From Paenibacillus albicereus (GTDB taxonomy: Bacteria; Bacillota; Bacilli; Paenibacillales; Paenibacillaceae): a DNA stretch of 64,000 nt. Made by a program: the position numbers and the translations under genes. Each line of letters starts with the position of its first letter. Within the stretch, counting starts at the first letter, position 1. Below the pieces are notes generated by a model that was not told the DNA's origin, did not search any database, and saw nothing but the letters and a program-made list of their open reading frames with translations. Location of the stretch: NCBI RefSeq assembly GCF_012676905.1, contig NZ_CP051428.1:4647001-4711000 (forward strand). Direction: 5' to 3'. Below, one piece after another: positions 9,115-17,463 of this stretch.

Positions 9115-10389
9115 TCAGTCGGCCGGATCGCGTCCGTCCTTGCGGTACGTCCGCCGCTGGGACGAGTAGATGCTCGCGGTGCCCGAGCACAGGTAAGCGA
9201 TGACGCTGGCGACGAGCAGATAGGCCGCCGCATCCGCGCCGAACAGCTCGAGGCCGAGCACGAAGCAGGCGAGCGGCGTATTGGCCGCCGCGCTGAACAC
9301 GCCGACGAGGCCGAGGCCCGCAAGCAGCGGGGCCGGCAGCTGCAGCAGCGGAGCGAGCGCATGGCCGAGCGTCGAACCGATGACGAACAGCGGCGTTACC
9401 TCCCCGCCCTGAAAGCCGGTCCCGAGCGTGAGCGCCGTGAAGAGGAGCTTCCCCAGCCAGTCGAACGGCTCGATTGATCCTGATGGCGCAAACGAATCCT
9501 GCAGCAGCGGCAGGCTGAGGCCCAGGTAATTCCCGCCGCCGACCAGCAGCGCCAGCAGCGCGATGACGGTGCCGCCCGCCGCGGAGCGCCAAGGCGCCGA
9601 CGGGACCAGGCGCGTCGCCAGGCGCCGGACGCCGTGAACGGCGGCGATGAACAGCCTCGCCGCCAGACCGAACGCGACGGCCGCCAGCGCGACGGCCGCC
9701 AGCGCAGCGAAGCTCTCCGGCGGCACTTCGCCGAGCGGGTACACCGCATGGCCGATGCCCCAGGCGCGCGTGACGGCATCGCCGACGAGCGCGGCCACCA
9801 AGCACGGGTACAGCGCCCCGTGCCGCAGCAGGCCGATCGCCAGCACCTCGACGCCGAACAACGCGCCGGCCAGCGGCGTCCCGAATACGGAGCCGAAGCC
9901 GCCAGCCATGCCGCACAGCAGCAGGATGCGCCGGTCGTCCGCGCCGGACCGGACGAGCGTGCCGGCGAGCCAGGCGAGCGAGCCGCCCATCTGCACGGCC
10001 GTCCCTTCCCGGCCCGCCGAGCCGCCCGTCAGATGGGTCAGCACGGTGCCGCCCAGCACGAGCGGGGCCATGCGGAGCGGAATGCGCTCGCGGCCCTCGT
10101 GGATGCTTTCCAGAATCAGATTGCTGCCTCGGATCGCCGAGCCTCCGACCTGCCGGTACGTCCAGCTGACGAAAAAGCCCGCCGCCGGAAGCAGCGCCAG
10201 CAGCCAAGGATGCGCCATCCGCGTATCCGTCGCCAGCTCGAGGCTCCATAGGAGCAGGGCCGACGCCGAGCCTGCCAGCGCCCCGACGAGCGAGCCGAGC
10301 GCCAGCCACTTGAGCAGGAAGGCCGCGATGCCCGCCATCCCCATGCCCGCTTCCCGCAGCCGCTTGTTCTGGCTTTTGGACTCGCCCAT
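9115..10389 (-). CDS. CLC-family anion transporter, possibly the fluoride/proton antiporter subgroup
   Basis: A 424-residue polytopic membrane protein with about ten hydrophobic segments and CLC signatures: GGSAGREGTAVQMGG (the GREGT/S element), FGSVFGTPLAGALFGVE and GTGFQGGEVTPLF. The first selectivity motif reads RGSNLILESI instead of the GSGIP form of chloride CLCs. This suggests the divergent subgroup that includes fluoride exporters, but no fluoride riboswitch was found upstream and the subgroup call is an inference. A GGAAAGAAGGAAG purine tract precedes the ATG. Confidence 0.75.
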   Translation of the reverse strand: MGESKSQNKRLREAGMGMAGIAAFLLKWLALGSLVGALAGSASALLLWSLELATDTRMAHPWLLALLPAAGFFVSWTYRQVGGSAIRGSNLILESIHEGRERIPLRMAPLVLGGTVLTHLTGGSAGREGTAVQMGGSLAWLAGTLVRSGADDRRILLLCGMAGGFGSVFGTPLAGALFGVEVLAIGLLRHGALYPCLVAALVGDAVTRAWGIGHAVYPLGEVPPESFAALAAVALAAVAFGLAARLFIAAVHGVRRLATRLVPSAPWRSAAGGTVIALLALLVGGGNYLGLSLPLLQDSFAPSGSIEPFDWLGKLLFTALTLGTGFQGGEVTPLFVIGSTLGHALAPLLQLPAPLLAGLGLVGVFSAAANTPLACFVLGLELFGADAAAYLLVASVIAYLCSGTASIYSSQRRTYRKDGRDPAD

Positions 10390-10420
10390 GCTTCTTCCTT
10401 CTTTCCTTTCGAATCACGGC

Positions 10421-10439
10421 AAAAAGGCCCGTTCGGGCC
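10421..10439 (-). terminator. Terminator after minJ
   Basis: On the minus strand GGCCCGAACGGGCC is followed by TTTTT. It ends 31 bases before the start codon of the CLC gene, leaving little room for a separate promoter. Confidence 0.75.
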
Positions 10440-10481
10440 GATCCGCCTGTATCCGCGCCTGCTCCAATGCCCGCGTCTGCG

Positions 10482-11780
10482 TCACATCGAAGCGGAATCG
10501 CCGGCCGCCCTGCGCCGCGCCCGCCGCGCCCGCAGCAGCAGCGCCAGGACGGAGCCGCGCGCCGGCACGGCGCTGTAGGCCGCGTCCTCGTCCGGCGCGA
10601 GCACGACGCCGAGCTGGTGATGCTCGCCGGCGAAGCGGGCCCGCTGCGCGAACTTGAGCTGCCCGTCCAGGTTGAGCACCTCGAGCCGGCAGAAGGCGGA
10701 GTTCTCGTGGAGGGCGGCATGCAGGTCCTCCTTGGTGCGCACGCGCAATCCGTTCACCTTGTGCAGCACCTCCCCCGCCTCGAGCCCCATCTCCTCTGCC
10801 GGCGTGCCGGGCAGCACGCCGAGAATGCAGAGGCCGCGGGCGTCGTTGACGAACCGGGGCGGACGCTGCCGCTGCACGCGCTCGGCGAGCTGCGTCAACG
10901 CTTCGTGCAAGCCGAGCGCGGCCAAGGAGGCGACCACGACGAGCGGCCGGGCGAATGCCGCCGCCAGCGCCAGCACGACGAGGACCAGGCTGTAGAGCAG
11001 CAGCCGGCGCGAGGCGAGGCGGGCCACATGCTTGGGCAGCTCGGACAGCGCCAGGTCGGAGAAGCCGATGATGGCCGGCAGCGCCAGCACCGTCCAGCCG
11101 GCGCTCCAGGCTTCGCCGCCGAGCAGCGGCGTCCAGGGCAGCGCGGCGGCGGCTCCTTCCGCTCCGCCGGACACCGGCACGAGCAGCAGCAGCGGCACCG
11201 GCCACAGGCCTTGCAGCGAGTAGCCGCCGATCAGCTTGCCTCGCTTGCCTTCCAAATACAGCGGCGAGGCGAGGCTCCCCCCGTCCTTCCGCACGAGCAG
11301 CGCTTCCGCTGCATGCAGCAAAGCGACGAGCAGCAGCAGTCCCGGCATGTCGAGCGCCGCGAGGGAGGCTCCGAGCCGCCCGGCCGTCCCGCCGCTCTCC
11401 TCCAGCGAAAGCAAGCCGCAGACGGCCTGCAGCACGCCCAGCACGCCCGCGCTGTAGGCGAAGCAAAGGTAGCGCACGCGGATCAAGGCGAGCACGGCGG
11501 CGGTGCCCCATAGCCAGAGCACGGCATCCGGCGTGAGCGTCGTGCCGATGAAGGCGGCGGCGACGGAGACGGCCGCTCCCGCCAGCAAGCCCCATCCGGC
11601 GGAGCGGAGCAGCAGCAGCGGCCAGACATGCAGCCTCACGTGGAAGAGCGAGCGCTCCGTGACGGCGAGCCGCCGGTAGAGGAAGGCCATGACGATCAAG
11701 GCCAGGTAGAAATAAGGCTGCGCCAGCAGCTGCAGCGCCGCAGCGCCGTACTGTCGCAGCAATTCCAGAGTCGGTTCCAA
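10482..11780 (-). CDS. minJ: MinJ-like division topology protein with C-terminal PDZ domain
   Basis: A 432-residue protein with roughly eight hydrophobic segments in residues 15-300 and a PDZ domain around 305-385 (GLCILGVLPGTPAEEMGL, GEVLHKVNGLRV). In B. subtilis the gene after ctpB (yvjB) is minJ (yvjD), a PDZ membrane protein linking DivIVA to MinD, and the same order ftsE-ftsX-ctpB-minJ is kept here. TTG is the start, with GAGGTG 5 bases upstream; the overlapping ATG at 11793 is in another frame. The Arg-rich C-terminal tail is cytoplasmic. Confidence 0.8.
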   Translation of the reverse strand: MEPTLELLRQYGAAALQLLAQPYFYLALIVMAFLYRRLAVTERSLFHVRLHVWPLLLLRSAGWGLLAGAAVSVAAAFIGTTLTPDAVLWLWGTAAVLALIRVRYLCFAYSAGVLGVLQAVCGLLSLEESGGTAGRLGASLAALDMPGLLLLVALLHAAEALLVRKDGGSLASPLYLEGKRGKLIGGYSLQGLWPVPLLLLVPVSGGAEGAAAALPWTPLLGGEAWSAGWTVLALPAIIGFSDLALSELPKHVARLASRRLLLYSLVLVVLALAAAFARPLVVVASLAALGLHEALTQLAERVQRQRPPRFVNDARGLCILGVLPGTPAEEMGLEAGEVLHKVNGLRVRTKEDLHAALHENSAFCRLEVLNLDGQLKFAQRARFAGEHHQLGVVLAPDEDAAYSAVPARGSVLALLLRARRARRRAAGDSASM

Positions 11781-11830
11781 GCAAGCACCTCATTTTCGAT
11801 CAGGCTGGCTGAGCCTAATGCTTTCGACGC

Positions 11831-11873
11831 GACAAGGCCGGATTCCTCCCGAAAGGAGGAATCCGGCCTTGTC
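11831..11873. other. Strong hairpin between ctpB and minJ without a T tract
   Basis: GACAAGGCCGGATTCCTCC (11831-11849) pairs perfectly with 11855-11873 around CGAAA. Neither strand has a T run after it. It may modulate mRNA stability or the ctpB:minJ ratio rather than terminate. Confidence 0.6.
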
Positions 11874-11889
11874 CGAAAAGCTGCTCCGC

Positions 11890-13401
11890 TTAAAGCCGCG
11901 GCGCTCCCTTGCCCTCGCGAAGCGCCCGTACGGCCGCGTCCAGCTGCGTGTCATGCTCGTCTCCGCCGACCCAAGCCTGCACCGCTTCCTCCAGCTTGCG
12001 CTGGGTCGCCGGATCGGCCTGGCCGCTCTCCTTGAGGCCGCTGGCCCGCTGGAAGCCGCGTACCGCTTGGGCGGTGCCGCTGCTGTAATAGCCGTCGAGG
12101 CGTCCGGGATCGTAGCCGAGTCCCTTCAGCATCACCTGCAGGCTCTTGGCGTCGTCGCTGATCGCATCGGAAGGAATCGTGCCCGTCTTGGCCAGCCGCG
12201 TCGCGGCGTACAGCGCGGGAGGGCGGACCGCTACGTCCGGCTTGATGCCGCGCTTGTGGATCCAGCCGCCGCCCGGCGTCAGCCACTTGGCGATCGTCAT
12301 CTTGACGAGCCCGCCTTCGAGATGGCGGTCATAGCTGACCTGCACGGTCCCTTTGCCGAACGAAGTCTCGCCGACGAGCACCGCGCCAGCAGATTCCTGA
12401 AGCGCTCCGGCAAGGATTTCCGAGGCGCTGGCGCTGCCTTTGTTCATCAGTACCGCGACCGGATACGGCTTGCCGCCGCCCTCCGACAGCACCTGCTCCG
12501 GCTTCGCCCCGCGCTGCGCGATCTGCAGGATCGGCCGCCCCTTCGGCACGAACGGCTGCGCGATCCGCTCCACGACCGGCAGGATGCCGCCCGGGTTGTT
12601 GCGCACGTCGATGACGAGGCCTCGGAGCTTGCGCTTCTCCAGCTTGTCCAGCTCCTCGGCGAACCGGTCGGCCGTATTCAGGGAGAACTGCCGGATCTCG
12701 ATCAATCCGATGCCGTCCGCAAGCAGCTTGCCCTCCACCGTCTCGATGTCGATCTCGGCGCGCACCAGCTTCACCCCGAACGGATTGGCCCGCCCCGCAC
12801 GCAGGATGACGAGCTCGGCGGAGCTGCCCTTGGGCCCGCGAAGCTTGGCGACCGCCTCGGTGATCGGCAGCCCCGACAGGCCGACGCCGTTCACGGACAG
12901 GATGACGTCCTTCGCCTGCAGGCCCGCCTTCTCGGCCGGAGAGCCCTTGATCGGCGAGACGATGACGATTTTGCCGCTCTCGGACGTCACCTCCGCGCCG
13001 ACGCCGCCGAACGCGCCTTCCACTGTCTCGGAGAACTGCTTGGCGGCTTTTGCGTCCATATAGGAGGAATAAGGATCGCCAAGCGCCTCCACCATGCCGC
13101 TCAGCGCGCCGCTGATGAGCTTGTCGCGGTCGACGGGCTCGTAATATTGCCGCTGGATCAGCTCCATGACCGCATTCAGCCGCTGCTCCTCTTCCTTCGT
13201 CAAGCCGGCGGAGGCCGCCGGTTGCGTTCGCTCCCAGCCTAGTGCCGGATGAGCCGGCCGCGCCGCCTCCGCAGGCGCTGGCTTGGCGCTTGCCGTTCCC
13301 GCCGGCAACGCTCCGCCCAGCAGCAGCGCGGCGGCCAGCGACGCCGACAGCGCCGCCTTGATCCGGCGCGGTCCGGCCGCTGCGTGTTCGTTTCGCTTCA
13401 T
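11890..13401 (-). CDS. ctpB: S41 C-terminal processing protease with PDZ and peptidoglycan-binding domains
   Basis: A 503-residue exported protease. Signal peptide (cleavage near TASA), PDZ domain about residues 110-190 (GGVGAEVTSESGKIVIV), S41 catalytic core with Ser in KGSASASEI and Lys in SFGKGTVQVS, and a C-terminal PG_binding_1 domain (about 410-470, LQVMLKGLGYDPGRLDGYY). B. subtilis CtpB cleaves SpoIVFA during sporulation to trigger sigma-K processing; paralogues act on wall enzymes. The position before minJ supports the CtpB assignment. Confidence 0.88.
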   Translation of the reverse strand: MKRNEHAAAGPRRIKAALSASLAAALLLGGALPAGTASAKPAPAEAARPAHPALGWERTQPAASAGLTKEEEQRLNAVMELIQRQYYEPVDRDKLISGALSGMVEALGDPYSSYMDAKAAKQFSETVEGAFGGVGAEVTSESGKIVIVSPIKGSPAEKAGLQAKDVILSVNGVGLSGLPITEAVAKLRGPKGSSAELVILRAGRANPFGVKLVRAEIDIETVEGKLLADGIGLIEIRQFSLNTADRFAEELDKLEKRKLRGLVIDVRNNPGGILPVVERIAQPFVPKGRPILQIAQRGAKPEQVLSEGGGKPYPVAVLMNKGSASASEILAGALQESAGAVLVGETSFGKGTVQVSYDRHLEGGLVKMTIAKWLTPGGGWIHKRGIKPDVAVRPPALYAATRLAKTGTIPSDAISDDAKSLQVMLKGLGYDPGRLDGYYSSGTAQAVRGFQRASGLKESGQADPATQRKLEEAVQAWVGGDEHDTQLDAAVRALREGKGAPRL

Positions 13402-13524
13402 GCTCCCTCTCCTCTCTTCGTCCGGCGCTCCTGTTCGAGGCCGAATGCGTCCGCCGCTTAGTATGCGACAGAGAGGGGAGGATTATTTGGCAAGGATGGC
13501 TGCTGCTGAGAAGCGGCTCGGCGG

Positions 13525-13745
13525 CTAGATGCCCGAGGCGAGCATCGCGCGGGCAAAGTCCGTGAAGTCGCTCCGATGCAGGTCGAGAATGGCGCGCACA
13601 ATCTCCGGGTTGAGCTTCCGGCGACACGATCTTGTCGAGCTCGGCTACAGCGACGTCCAAGTCCATGCGCGCATCCAGGGGACCACCGTCCTTCAGAATC
13701 TTCTCTTCTCAGTCCAGCCCAGAGGAAGGCGCAAGGACACTTGCG
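13525..13745 (-). pseudogene. Decayed gene remnant, possibly the end of an HD-GYP-type protein
   Basis: Two adjoining frames on the minus strand read sensibly if joined: KILKDGGPLDARMDLDVAVA, then (after a one-base shift near 13610) RKLNPEIVRAILDLHRSDF ending at TAG 13525. An in-frame TGA interrupts the 5' side near 13714. The pattern AVAELDKI...LNPEIVRA resembles the C-terminus of HD-GYP domains, but the match is short. It lies between the terminator of the envC-like gene and ctpB. Confidence 0.35.
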
Positions 13746-13782
13746 GCCTGCTCAGCGATGCGAACATCCGACCGCCCTTATG

Positions 13783-13816
13783 AAAAAAACCGTCCGGGCG
13801 CTTTCGCCCGGACGGT
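13783..13816 (-). terminator. Terminator after the EnvC-like gene
   Basis: ACCGTCCGGGCG pairs with CGCCCGGACGGT around CTTT. The minus-strand tail is seven T (13783-13789). Confidence 0.9.
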
Positions 13817-13863
13817 CCTGCTGCGCGCCAAGCTGCGGGCGTCCGGCTCCCCGCCGCGACGCT

Positions 13864-15057
13864 TCAGTTGGCCTTGCCTTTGAAATAAGGAAGCGGGTTG
13901 ACCGGCTCGCCGTTCTTGCGCACCTCGAAGTGCAGGTGGTTGCCGGTCGAGTTGCCGGTCGAGCCGACCTCGCCGATGTGGTCGCCGCGCTTGACGGTCT
14001 GGCCCTTCTCCACGAGAATGCCGCCGTCGCGGATATGGCCGTAGATCGTCCACAAGCCGCCTCCGTGGTCGATGACGATGCAGTTGCCGTAGCCGCTCCA
14101 CCACTGGGCGACGAGCACGACGCCGCCTTCCGCGGCGTAGATGTTCGTGCCTGCCGGAGCCGCCATGTCGGCACCGGCGTGGAGCTTGCGCTGGCCGCTG
14201 ATCGGGTGGATGCGGTAGCCGTAGTTCGAGCTCAGCCGGTACGAGGCCTTGATCGGCGCCGCGAGCATCCCTCCGCTATAGGTCGTCTTCAGCGCGTTCT
14301 TTTTCTTGATGAGCGCGGATTCCTTGGCGGCCAGCTCCAGCAGCAGCTTCTCCTGCTCCTCGCTGATGTCGCCGAGCTCGCCGAGCTTGGTGTTGTAGGA
14401 GGAAATCAGCTGCGTCTTCTGCGCTTCCTTGTCGGCCAGCACACCTTGATATTCGGCCACTTTGGCGTACAGCATCTTCACCTCGGCGAGCTTCTGCTCG
14501 ACCTCGGCCTTTTTGGCGGCGACGAGCTGCTTGTCCTGCTTGCGGTCCTGCAGCGTCTCCTTGTCCTGGGACATGATCGTATGAAGCGAGTCGAGACGGC
14601 CGAGGAAGTCGGAGAAGCTTGTCGCGTTCAGCAGCACGTCGAGGTAGCTGACGCGCCCGTTCATGTAGGTGACGCGCATGCGCGACTGCAGCCGCTCGTC
14701 CTGCCGGGCGATCCGCTGCTCCGCCTCGTCCAGCTCGCGGGCGGTCTGCTCGAGCGCCTGCGTCGTGGTGGACACCTGCGACTGGACGGCGCTCATGCGG
14801 GAGCCGACGGTGTCGATCTCGGTCATGACCGCCTTGAGCGACTCGGCGGTATAGAACTTCTGCGTCAGCACGGTCTTGGACTGCGCATCCGCCTGCTTGC
14901 GGCCCTGCGCGGCCGCCTGCATCTGCTGGCGCACCTGCTTGAGCTCGCGGTTGATCTTCTCGGACTGCGACACCGCTCCAGCCGCTTGCGGCATGGCGGT
15001 CAGGATAAGCGCGCCGGCCAGCACGGAGCCGGCCAGCCTGCGGATCGTTCTGTTCAA
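13864..15057 (-). CDS. EnvC-like murein hydrolase activator, coiled coil plus LytM (M23) domain
   Basis: A 397-residue exported protein: signal peptide (cleavage near AAGA), about 230 residues of heptad-rich coiled coil, then a LytM/M23 domain (about 275-397). The metal ligands are present: HAGADMAAP (HxxxD) and NHLHFEV (HxH), so unlike E. coli EnvC it may itself be an active endopeptidase. It sits 12 bases after ftsX, so FtsEX probably controls it, as for EnvC, PcsB or CwlO in other bacteria. Confidence 0.88.
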   Translation of the reverse strand: MNRTIRRLAGSVLAGALILTAMPQAAGAVSQSEKINRELKQVRQQMQAAAQGRKQADAQSKTVLTQKFYTAESLKAVMTEIDTVGSRMSAVQSQVSTTTQALEQTARELDEAEQRIARQDERLQSRMRVTYMNGRVSYLDVLLNATSFSDFLGRLDSLHTIMSQDKETLQDRKQDKQLVAAKKAEVEQKLAEVKMLYAKVAEYQGVLADKEAQKTQLISSYNTKLGELGDISEEQEKLLLELAAKESALIKKKNALKTTYSGGMLAAPIKASYRLSSNYGYRIHPISGQRKLHAGADMAAPAGTNIYAAEGGVVLVAQWWSGYGNCIVIDHGGGLWTIYGHIRDGGILVEKGQTVKRGDHIGEVGSTGNSTGNHLHFEVRKNGEPVNPLPYFKGKAN

Positions 15058-15069
15058 GCTGCTTTCCTC

Positions 15070-15987
15070 CTACACTCTCAAGTATCTGCGGACGGACAAA
15101 ATGCTTCCCCACACGCCGAGCAAGGTGCCGATGCCGATCGTCACCGGGACGATGATGCCGGCCGCCTCCTCCATGGAGACGAGCCGGATGCTCATCAGGC
15201 CGAGATCGAACTCGGACTGGCGGATGAGCTCGCCGTAGCCGAGCACGACGACCAAGGCGGTCAGCGTCGAGGAAAGGAAGCCGATGAGCGCCCCCTCGAC
15301 GAAGAACGGCCAGCGGATGAACGCGTTGGTCGCTCCGACCAGCTTCATGATGCTGATCTCGCGCTGACGGGCGATGATCGTCGTCTTGATCGTCGTGGCG
15401 ATCAGGAACATCGCCGTCACGGCCAGTCCCGCCACGAGGATGAGGCCGATGTTGCGCACCGCGTTCGTGATCTTGAACAGCGTCTCGACCGTGCCTTGGC
15501 CGTACTTGACCTGCTGGAACGCCGGCGGGTCCTGCGCGGCGCTGATCGCCTGCACCTGCGCGGCGGCGGCCGTGATCGTCTGCGGGTCGTACACCTCGAT
15601 CGTGAAGCTCGCCGGGAGCGGGTTGTCCTCGCCCTGGTAATCCTCGAGCAGCTGCTTGCCGTCGTCGCCGAGCATCTCGCTCATCTCCTGCAGGTTCTGC
15701 TCCGGCGTGCGGTACTCCACGCTCTTGACCTCCGGGATGGCGCGCAGCTTGGTCTCCAGCGCGGAGGCGCTCTCCGGCGCCATGTCCAGCTGCAGGAACG
15801 CCCGGATCTCGACCTGGCTCTCCAGCTGGTCGGCGAGCTTGCTCACATTGAGCGCCAGCAGCACGAACACGCCGAGGATGAACAGGGAGATGAAGATGCT
15901 GCTGATCGACGCGAAGCTCATCCAGCCGTTGCGGAAGATGCCCCGGACGCCTTCGCGCAGGTGCCTCGCCAGCGTCCTAAGCTTCAT
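15070..15987 (-). CDS. ftsX: Cell division ABC permease FtsX
   Basis: A 305-residue permease with four membrane segments (one near residue 25, three in 170-290) and a large external loop at 55-165 (VEIRAFLQLDM), the FtsX plan. The N-terminal LREGVRGIFRNGWMS is typical. It overlaps ftsE by 11 bases, so the two are translationally coupled. With FtsE it transmits ATP hydrolysis to a wall hydrolase outside the membrane, here most likely the M23 protein encoded next. Confidence 0.95.
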   Translation of the reverse strand: MKLRTLARHLREGVRGIFRNGWMSFASISSIFISLFILGVFVLLALNVSKLADQLESQVEIRAFLQLDMAPESASALETKLRAIPEVKSVEYRTPEQNLQEMSEMLGDDGKQLLEDYQGEDNPLPASFTIEVYDPQTITAAAAQVQAISAAQDPPAFQQVKYGQGTVETLFKITNAVRNIGLILVAGLAVTAMFLIATTIKTTIIARQREISIMKLVGATNAFIRWPFFVEGALIGFLSSTLTALVVVLGYGELIRQSEFDLGLMSIRLVSMEEAAGIIVPVTIGIGTLLGVWGSILSVRRYLRV

Positions 15988-16663
15988 AGCCGTATTCCCC
16001 TCTCGCCTGGTCGCGCGCGATCAGTCCGTTCTCGATGGCGATGACGCGCTTGCGCAGCGTGTTGACGATCTCGCGGTTGTGGGTGGCCATGACGATGGTC
16101 GTTCCCCGGAAATTGATCTCCTCGAGCAGGTTCATGATGCCCCAGCTCGTCTCGGGATCGAGGTTGCCGGTCGGCTCATCGGCGACGATGACGCTCGGGT
16201 TGTTGACGATCGCGCGCGCGATCGCGACGCGCTGCTGCTCGCCGCCGGACAGCTGGGCCGGCAGATGGGCGTGCTTGCCGCCGAGGCCGACGAGCTCCAG
16301 CACCTCCATCGTGCGCTTCTTCATCAGCTTGCGCGGCGCCTCGATGACCTCCATCGCGAACGCGACGTTCTCGTAGGCGGTCAGCTTGGGCAGCAGCCGG
16401 TAATCCTGGAAGATGACGCCGATGTTGCGCCGCACGTACGGAATCTTGCGCGGCTTGAGCTTGCCTATATTGAAGCCGTTCACGAACAGCTGCCCCTTGG
16501 TCGGGAACTCCTCGCGGTAGATCAGCTTCATGAACGTGGACTTGCCGGCGCCGGACGGCCCGACGATGTACACGAATTCATTGCGGTCGATGACCACGGA
16601 TATGCCCTTCAGCGCGTGAGCGCCGTTGGGGTAGGTCTTCCAGATGTCCATCATTTCAATCAC
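15977..16663 (-). CDS. ftsE: Cell division ABC ATPase FtsE
   Basis: A 228-residue ABC ATPase. Walker [10 protein letters not shown], signature [14 protein letters not shown] and Walker [13 protein letters not shown] are all intact, and the start [14 protein letters not shown] is typical of FtsE. First gene of the ftsE-ftsX-envC-like group; it is followed by the overlapping ftsX. Confidence 0.95.
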   Translation of the reverse strand: MIEMMDIWKTYPNGAHALKGISVVIDRNEFVYIVGPSGAGKSTFMKLIYREEFPTKGQLFVNGFNIGKLKPRKIPYVRRNIGVIFQDYRLLPKLTAYENVAFAMEVIEAPRKLMKKRTMEVLELVGLGGKHAHLPAQLSGGEQQRVAIARAIVNNPSVIVADEPTGNLDPETSWGIMNLLEEINFRGTTIVMATHNREIVNTLRKRVIAIENGLIARDQARGEYGYEA

Positions 16664-16900
16664 GGGTATCGCTCACATCCTGTCTTTTTTCCGCTTATGA
16701 CTGTTCGACAGAAAAACCGGATTTCCTTTCCAGAAAGCCGCATTTCCCTTCATTTTCACAATTCTCATCGTTCGCCGCCTGCAAGCGGGCGCATTCGACA
16801 TCGCCGCTTGCGGGAAGGCTGTCGAACGCTCCGGACCGGAGCGTTTCAAGCCTCCTTATTTACATCGGCTGACGGCTCTCGCTTTGTAGTTAAATGTCGA
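16664..16900. other. Intergenic region upstream of ftsE
   Basis: Contains the leader of ftsE. No gene and no clear sigma-A promoter were recognised. Confidence 0.4.
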
Positions 16901-16936
16901 AAAAAAAGAAGCCGGACGGCGAAAGCAGTCCGGCTT
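16901..16936 (-). terminator. Intrinsic terminator upstream of ftsE
   Basis: AAGCCGGAC pairs with GTCCGGCTT around a 10-base loop. On the minus strand a C then eight T follow. It would stop transcription coming from the anti-sigma gene more than 500 bases away. Confidence 0.7.
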
Positions 16937-16944
16937 CGGTGGGG

Positions 16945-17110
16945 CAGGCGGGATGCAGCGCTGGCGCTGGCAGCAGCGACGGAGGCGCGGCGGATGAGGC
17001 GCGGCAGGCGGGATGCGTCTGGCGACGGAGGCGCGGCAGGCGGGATGCCTGGCGCTGGCGGCGGCCTCGCTGCGGAGACGCTGGCGGCGGGATGTGGCGA
17101 GCGGGGATGC
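16945..17110. repeat. GC-rich imperfect tandem repeats
   Basis: The word GGCAGGCGGGATGC occurs at about 16945, 17007 and 17036, with interspersed GACGGAGGCGCGG and CTGGCGCTGGC units and a decayed copy near 17082. No frame here looks coding. Confidence 0.6.
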
Positions 17111-17229
17111 GCCTTTTGCACGACACGCATGAAGCTCCTCGCGGTGAGGCTCCAAGCCGGGGCACAGGAGGCTCGATGCTCCTGACGCATGGCAGCGAGC
17201 TCGCGGCTGGGGTGCTGACAGCAGCCAGA

Positions 17230-17460
17230 CATCGGGCCAGCGCCGTATGAAACGGGCTAACGACGCCTCAAACGGTTAGAGCTCCGTTTCTCGTTCTTTT
17301 GGGGCCTTAACGACGTTTTGAATCGTTAAACGGTTGAAACGCGGCAATTATGCTAGATTTAGAGCGTTTCGTTCCATCTAGCGATTTCACGCGTCGTTAC
17401 GTTTTGAGCAGGCATATGAAAGCCGTTCTAAGCGTCTGGCACGTCGTTAGCGCTCGGCTT
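17230..17460. repeat. AT-richer block with recurring TAACG/CGTTA words
   Basis: More than ten copies of AACGG, TAACGACG, CGTTT and CGTTA occur in both orientations within about 230 bases, for example TTGAATCGTTAAACGGTTGA. This looks like a degenerate intergenic repeat rather than a gene or a single operator. Confidence 0.45.
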
Positions 17461-17463
17461 TGG

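Noticed and set aside
10390-10481. Possible fluoride riboswitch before the CLC gene
   Set aside because: The conserved elements of that riboswitch are absent; only a terminator hairpin is seen.
13576-16044. 822-codon open frame on the plus strand
   Set aside because: It lies antisense to ftsX, the EnvC-like gene and the decayed remnant, which carry clear motifs. It is an artefact of high GC.
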